Source: Acidobacteriaceae bacterium (GTDB lineage: Bacteria > Acidobacteriota > Terriglobia > Terriglobales > Acidobacteriaceae). Taken from it: 5,421 bases of DNA. Within the stretch, counting starts at the first letter, position 1. Each line of letters starts with the position of its first letter. Below the pieces are notes generated by a model, which had not been told where the DNA came from, ran no database searches, and was given only the letters and a program-made list of their open reading frames with translations. The stretch is taken from the NCBI GenBank assembly GCA_031296355.1, contig JARLFX010000209.1, positions 1-5,421 of the forward strand. Reading direction: 5' to 3'. This document shows positions 3,883-5,421 of this stretch, one piece after another. The position numbers and the translations under genes are program-made.

Positions 3883-4578
3883 ATGCCAGACACATCTGCC
3901 AGGACTCCGCTGCGGAGGCGTTTCCGATCCTTTTTCCGATGGTTTGCGATTGTGCTGGTGGGGCTCTGGTCGATGGCCGCGCTTGCGCTGGTGGCAGCGC
4001 GATGGGTTGATCCGCCGACGACCGCGCTGCACGTGCAGCGCCACCTGCAGGCGTTGATCCACGGCACGCCGTATCACGAACGCTACACATTCATTCCGCT
4101 CAGCCAGATCTCGCCCAACATGCAACACGCTGTGATCGCCGCGGAAGACGGGCGTTTCTACCAGCACCATGGCTTCGATTGGCACGCGCTGCAGCTGGCC
4201 GCGCAGGAGGATATGGAAGGCGGGCGCACGCGCGGCGGCTCGACGCTGACGCAGCAACTGGTGAAGAACCTCTTCTTCGGGACGGGCGGCTCCATCTTCC
4301 GCAAGGCGGCGGAGGCCACGCTGGTGCCGGTGGCAGAGCTCGTGCTGGGCAAGCGGCGGATTCTGGAGCTCTACCTGAACGTAGTGGAGTGGGGCCCGGG
4401 AATCTATGGCGCCGACGCCGCCTGCCGCACCTACGACCGCACCGCCGCGCGCAACGTGAGCCGGGAACAGGCGGCCCGCCTGGCGGCGATCCTCCCCGCC
4501 CCCCTGAAGCGGCACCCCGAACGCATGAACAGCTACAGCGGGATTATTTTGAGGCGGATGGGGCAGATGGGCTGGTAA
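3883..4578 (+). CDS. mtgA: Monofunctional biosynthetic peptidoglycan transglycosylase (GT51)
   Basis: MtgA polymerises lipid II into glycan strands at the outer face of the cytoplasmic membrane. The 231-residue product has a basic N-terminus (LRRRFRSFFR), one membrane helix at about 20-40 and then a complete GT51 domain. Motif 1 is AAEDGRFYQHHGFDW (86-100), with the presumed catalytic Glu88. Motif 2 is RGGSTLTQQLVKNLFF (117-132). Motif 3 is RKAAEATLVPVAE (140-152), with Glu144 at the 56-residue spacing known for the second catalytic Glu. Motif 4 is RILELYLNVVEWGPGIYGAD (159-178). No transpeptidase domain follows, and the length is typical of monofunctional enzymes. It is GC-rich with no strong Shine-Dalgarno, and a long AT-rich, hairpin-ending leader precedes it. 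It converges on the ssnA-like gene with 4 bp between stop codons and no evident terminator between, so the two transcripts' 3' ends probably overlap. Confidence 0.96.
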   Translation: MPDTSARTPLRRRFRSFFRWFAIVLVGLWSMAALALVAARWVDPPTTALHVQRHLQALIHGTPYHERYTFIPLSQISPNMQHAVIAAEDGRFYQHHGFDWHALQLAAQEDMEGGRTRGGSTLTQQLVKNLFFGTGGSIFRKAAEATLVPVAELVLGKRRILELYLNVVEWGPGIYGADAACRTYDRTAARNVSREQAARLAAILPAPLKRHPERMNSYSGIILRRMGQMGW

Positions 4579-4582
4579 TCGC

Positions 4583-5421
4583 TTAGAAGCGCTGCCAGAG
4601 ACTTTCGGCCTGGGTGCGGGCTTGGGCGGTGACTGCTTTTTCGTCGATGTGGAGGAGTTTGCGGTCCTGCATCAGGATGCGGCCCGCGACGATGGTGGTG
4701 TGGACCTGGCGGCCGGAGATGCCGAAGAGGATGTGGCTGCTGATGTTCGACGGGCGCAGGGGCGTGGGGGGATCGTAGTCCACGAGGATGAGGTCGGCGT
4801 GTGCGCCGGGGACGAGCTTGCCGACCGTGCCGCCGAAACATTCGCTGGCGATGCGGGCGTTTTCGGCGAAGAGCATGGTGTGGGGTTCGGCCCAGCCGAC
4901 GCTGGGCGAGCCGGCCTGATGCTTGTGCAGGAGGTTGGCGACTTTGAGGGATTCGAACATATCTGCGGTGTAACCGTCGCTGCCCAGACCGACGTGGACG
5001 CCGCGACGCATCATCTCCAGCACGGGGGCGCAGCCAACGGCGTTGCCCATGTTGGATTCGGGGTTGTGGACGACATTGGTGCGGGTGTCGCGGAGTAGGT
5101 CGATCTCGTGGCTGTCTACGTGGACGCAGTGGGCGGCGATGGTCTTGCTGCCGAGCAGGCCGAGATCGTGGAGGCGCTGGACGACGGGCTTGCCGTATTC
5201 GCGGCGGCAGTCGTCTACGTCGGCCTGAGCTTCTGCGGTGTGGATGTGGAAGCCTGCGTCGTGCTCGGCGGCAATATCTACGGCGCGGTGCAGGGTGTTG
5301 TCGCTGAGGGTGAAGGAGGCGTGGAGGCCCATGAGGCCGCGGAGAAGGCTGTCTCCAGAGGCTTCGCAGTGCTGGAGGAAGGCGCGGTTTTCTTCCAGGC
5401 CCTGGTCGGCGATGGCGGCGC
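4583..5421 (-). CDS. ssnA: SsnA-type amidohydrolase (aminohydrolase), C-terminal part; start outside window
   Basis: The last 278 residues are visible; the frame is open to the right edge, and the family is about 440 residues long, so roughly the first 160 (including the N-terminal HxH metal pair) are missing. The visible part has GLHASFTLSD, HIHTAEA (metal His and Glu), AAHCVHVD, NVVHNPESNMGNAVG, VGLGSDGYT with the metal Asp, and MFESLKVANLLHKHQ. These identify SsnA in the amidohydrolase superfamily, TRZ/ATZ-like group. The C-terminal beta-sandwich block (GAHADLILVDYDPPTPL, SGRQVHTTIVAGRILM) is complete. SsnA is an uncharacterised putative deaminase, in many bacteria encoded beside selenium-dependent molybdenum hydroxylases of purine breakdown; whether that holds here cannot be seen. 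Substrate unknown. The internal ATG at 5330-5332 is not the start, because the conserved sequence continues upstream (ADQGLEENRAFLQHC). Confidence 0.88.
   Translation of the reverse strand, partial: AAIADQGLEENRAFLQHCEASGDSLLRGLMGLHASFTLSDNTLHRAVDIAAEHDAGFHIHTAEAQADVDDCRREYGKPVVQRLHDLGLLGSKTIAAHCVHVDSHEIDLLRDTRTNVVHNPESNMGNAVGCAPVLEMMRRGVHVGLGSDGYTADMFESLKVANLLHKHQAGSPSVGWAEPHTMLFAENARIASECFGGTVGKLVPGAHADLILVDYDPPTPLRPSNISSHILFGISGRQVHTTIVAGRILMQDRKLLHIDEKAVTAQARTQAESLWQRF

Noticed and set aside
3808..4515. 235-residue minus-strand frame opposite mtgA
   Set aside because: It is antisense to an intact GT51 gene with all motifs, and its product is Arg/Gln/His-rich, typical of a GC-rich shadow frame.
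4685..4694. Reverse complement of the shared CATCGTCGCG 10-mer
   Set aside because: It lies in the ssnA-like coding sequence, encoding a conserved TIVAG stretch, without an adjoining hairpin; taken as coincidence of GC-rich codons.
4622..5098. 158-residue plus-strand frame opposite the ssnA-like gene
   Set aside because: Asp/Val/Gly-rich shadow of a recognisable amidohydrolase; no start signal or family.

Overview
The window looks like a chromosomal stretch from a member of the Acidobacteriota, most likely an Acidobacteriaceae-type soil bacterium. This is inferred from three things: GC-rich housekeeping genes, an SsnA-type amidohydrolase, and intergenic space crowded with hairpin repeats (a 'GTCATCCTGAGCG'-like element, a 'GCCCCATTCATCGC' hairpin, an AATATTTA/GGGGTACCCC leader) that I recall from that family. 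No search was possible, so the taxon stays tentative.

Layout. 2-367 (+) is the 3' end of infB (translation initiation factor IF-2) with an alanine-rich tail, closed by a strong hairpin terminator at 389-419. A short repeat zone follows (444-560). On the minus strand come a DUF3800 protein (588-1448), a short diverged cis-prenyltransferase of the UppS family (1668-2282) and a doubtful 69-residue ORF (2306-2515). Two same-orientation copies of a ~140-bp repeat, 120/138 identical, bracket the cis-prenyltransferase segment (1512-1650 and 2528-2665). Copy B lies just upstream of a plus-strand gene for a small ferritin-like protein resembling encapsulated ferritin (2711-3034). 3035-3882 has no credible gene: it holds at least six hairpin or repeat elements and then an AT-rich leader. 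mtgA, a monofunctional peptidoglycan glycosyltransferase, follows on the plus strand (3883-4578). It converges with only 4 bp to spare on the 3' part of an ssnA-like amidohydrolase gene (4583 to the window edge, minus strand).

How the parts relate. infB, mtgA and ssnA look like resident, GC-rich genes (63, 73 and 72% GC in single 60-base lines sampled). The DUF3800, prenyltransferase and ferritin-like genes lie in a less GC-rich block (52, 50 and 55% in sampled lines) edged by repeats, consistent with an accessory insertion between infB and mtgA. Nothing in the sequence proves that these three work together. UppS-family and MtgA proteins belong to the same cell-wall lipid-carrier pathway, but here they are on opposite strands, about 1.6 kb apart, and differ in composition, so I do not treat them as an operon.

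The most interesting signals are the repeat-bracketed atypical cis-prenyltransferase, the stand-alone ferritin-like protein with encapsulated-ferritin ligand spacing, and a REP-like hairpin pair with a compensatory base change. I found no convincing complete new system.
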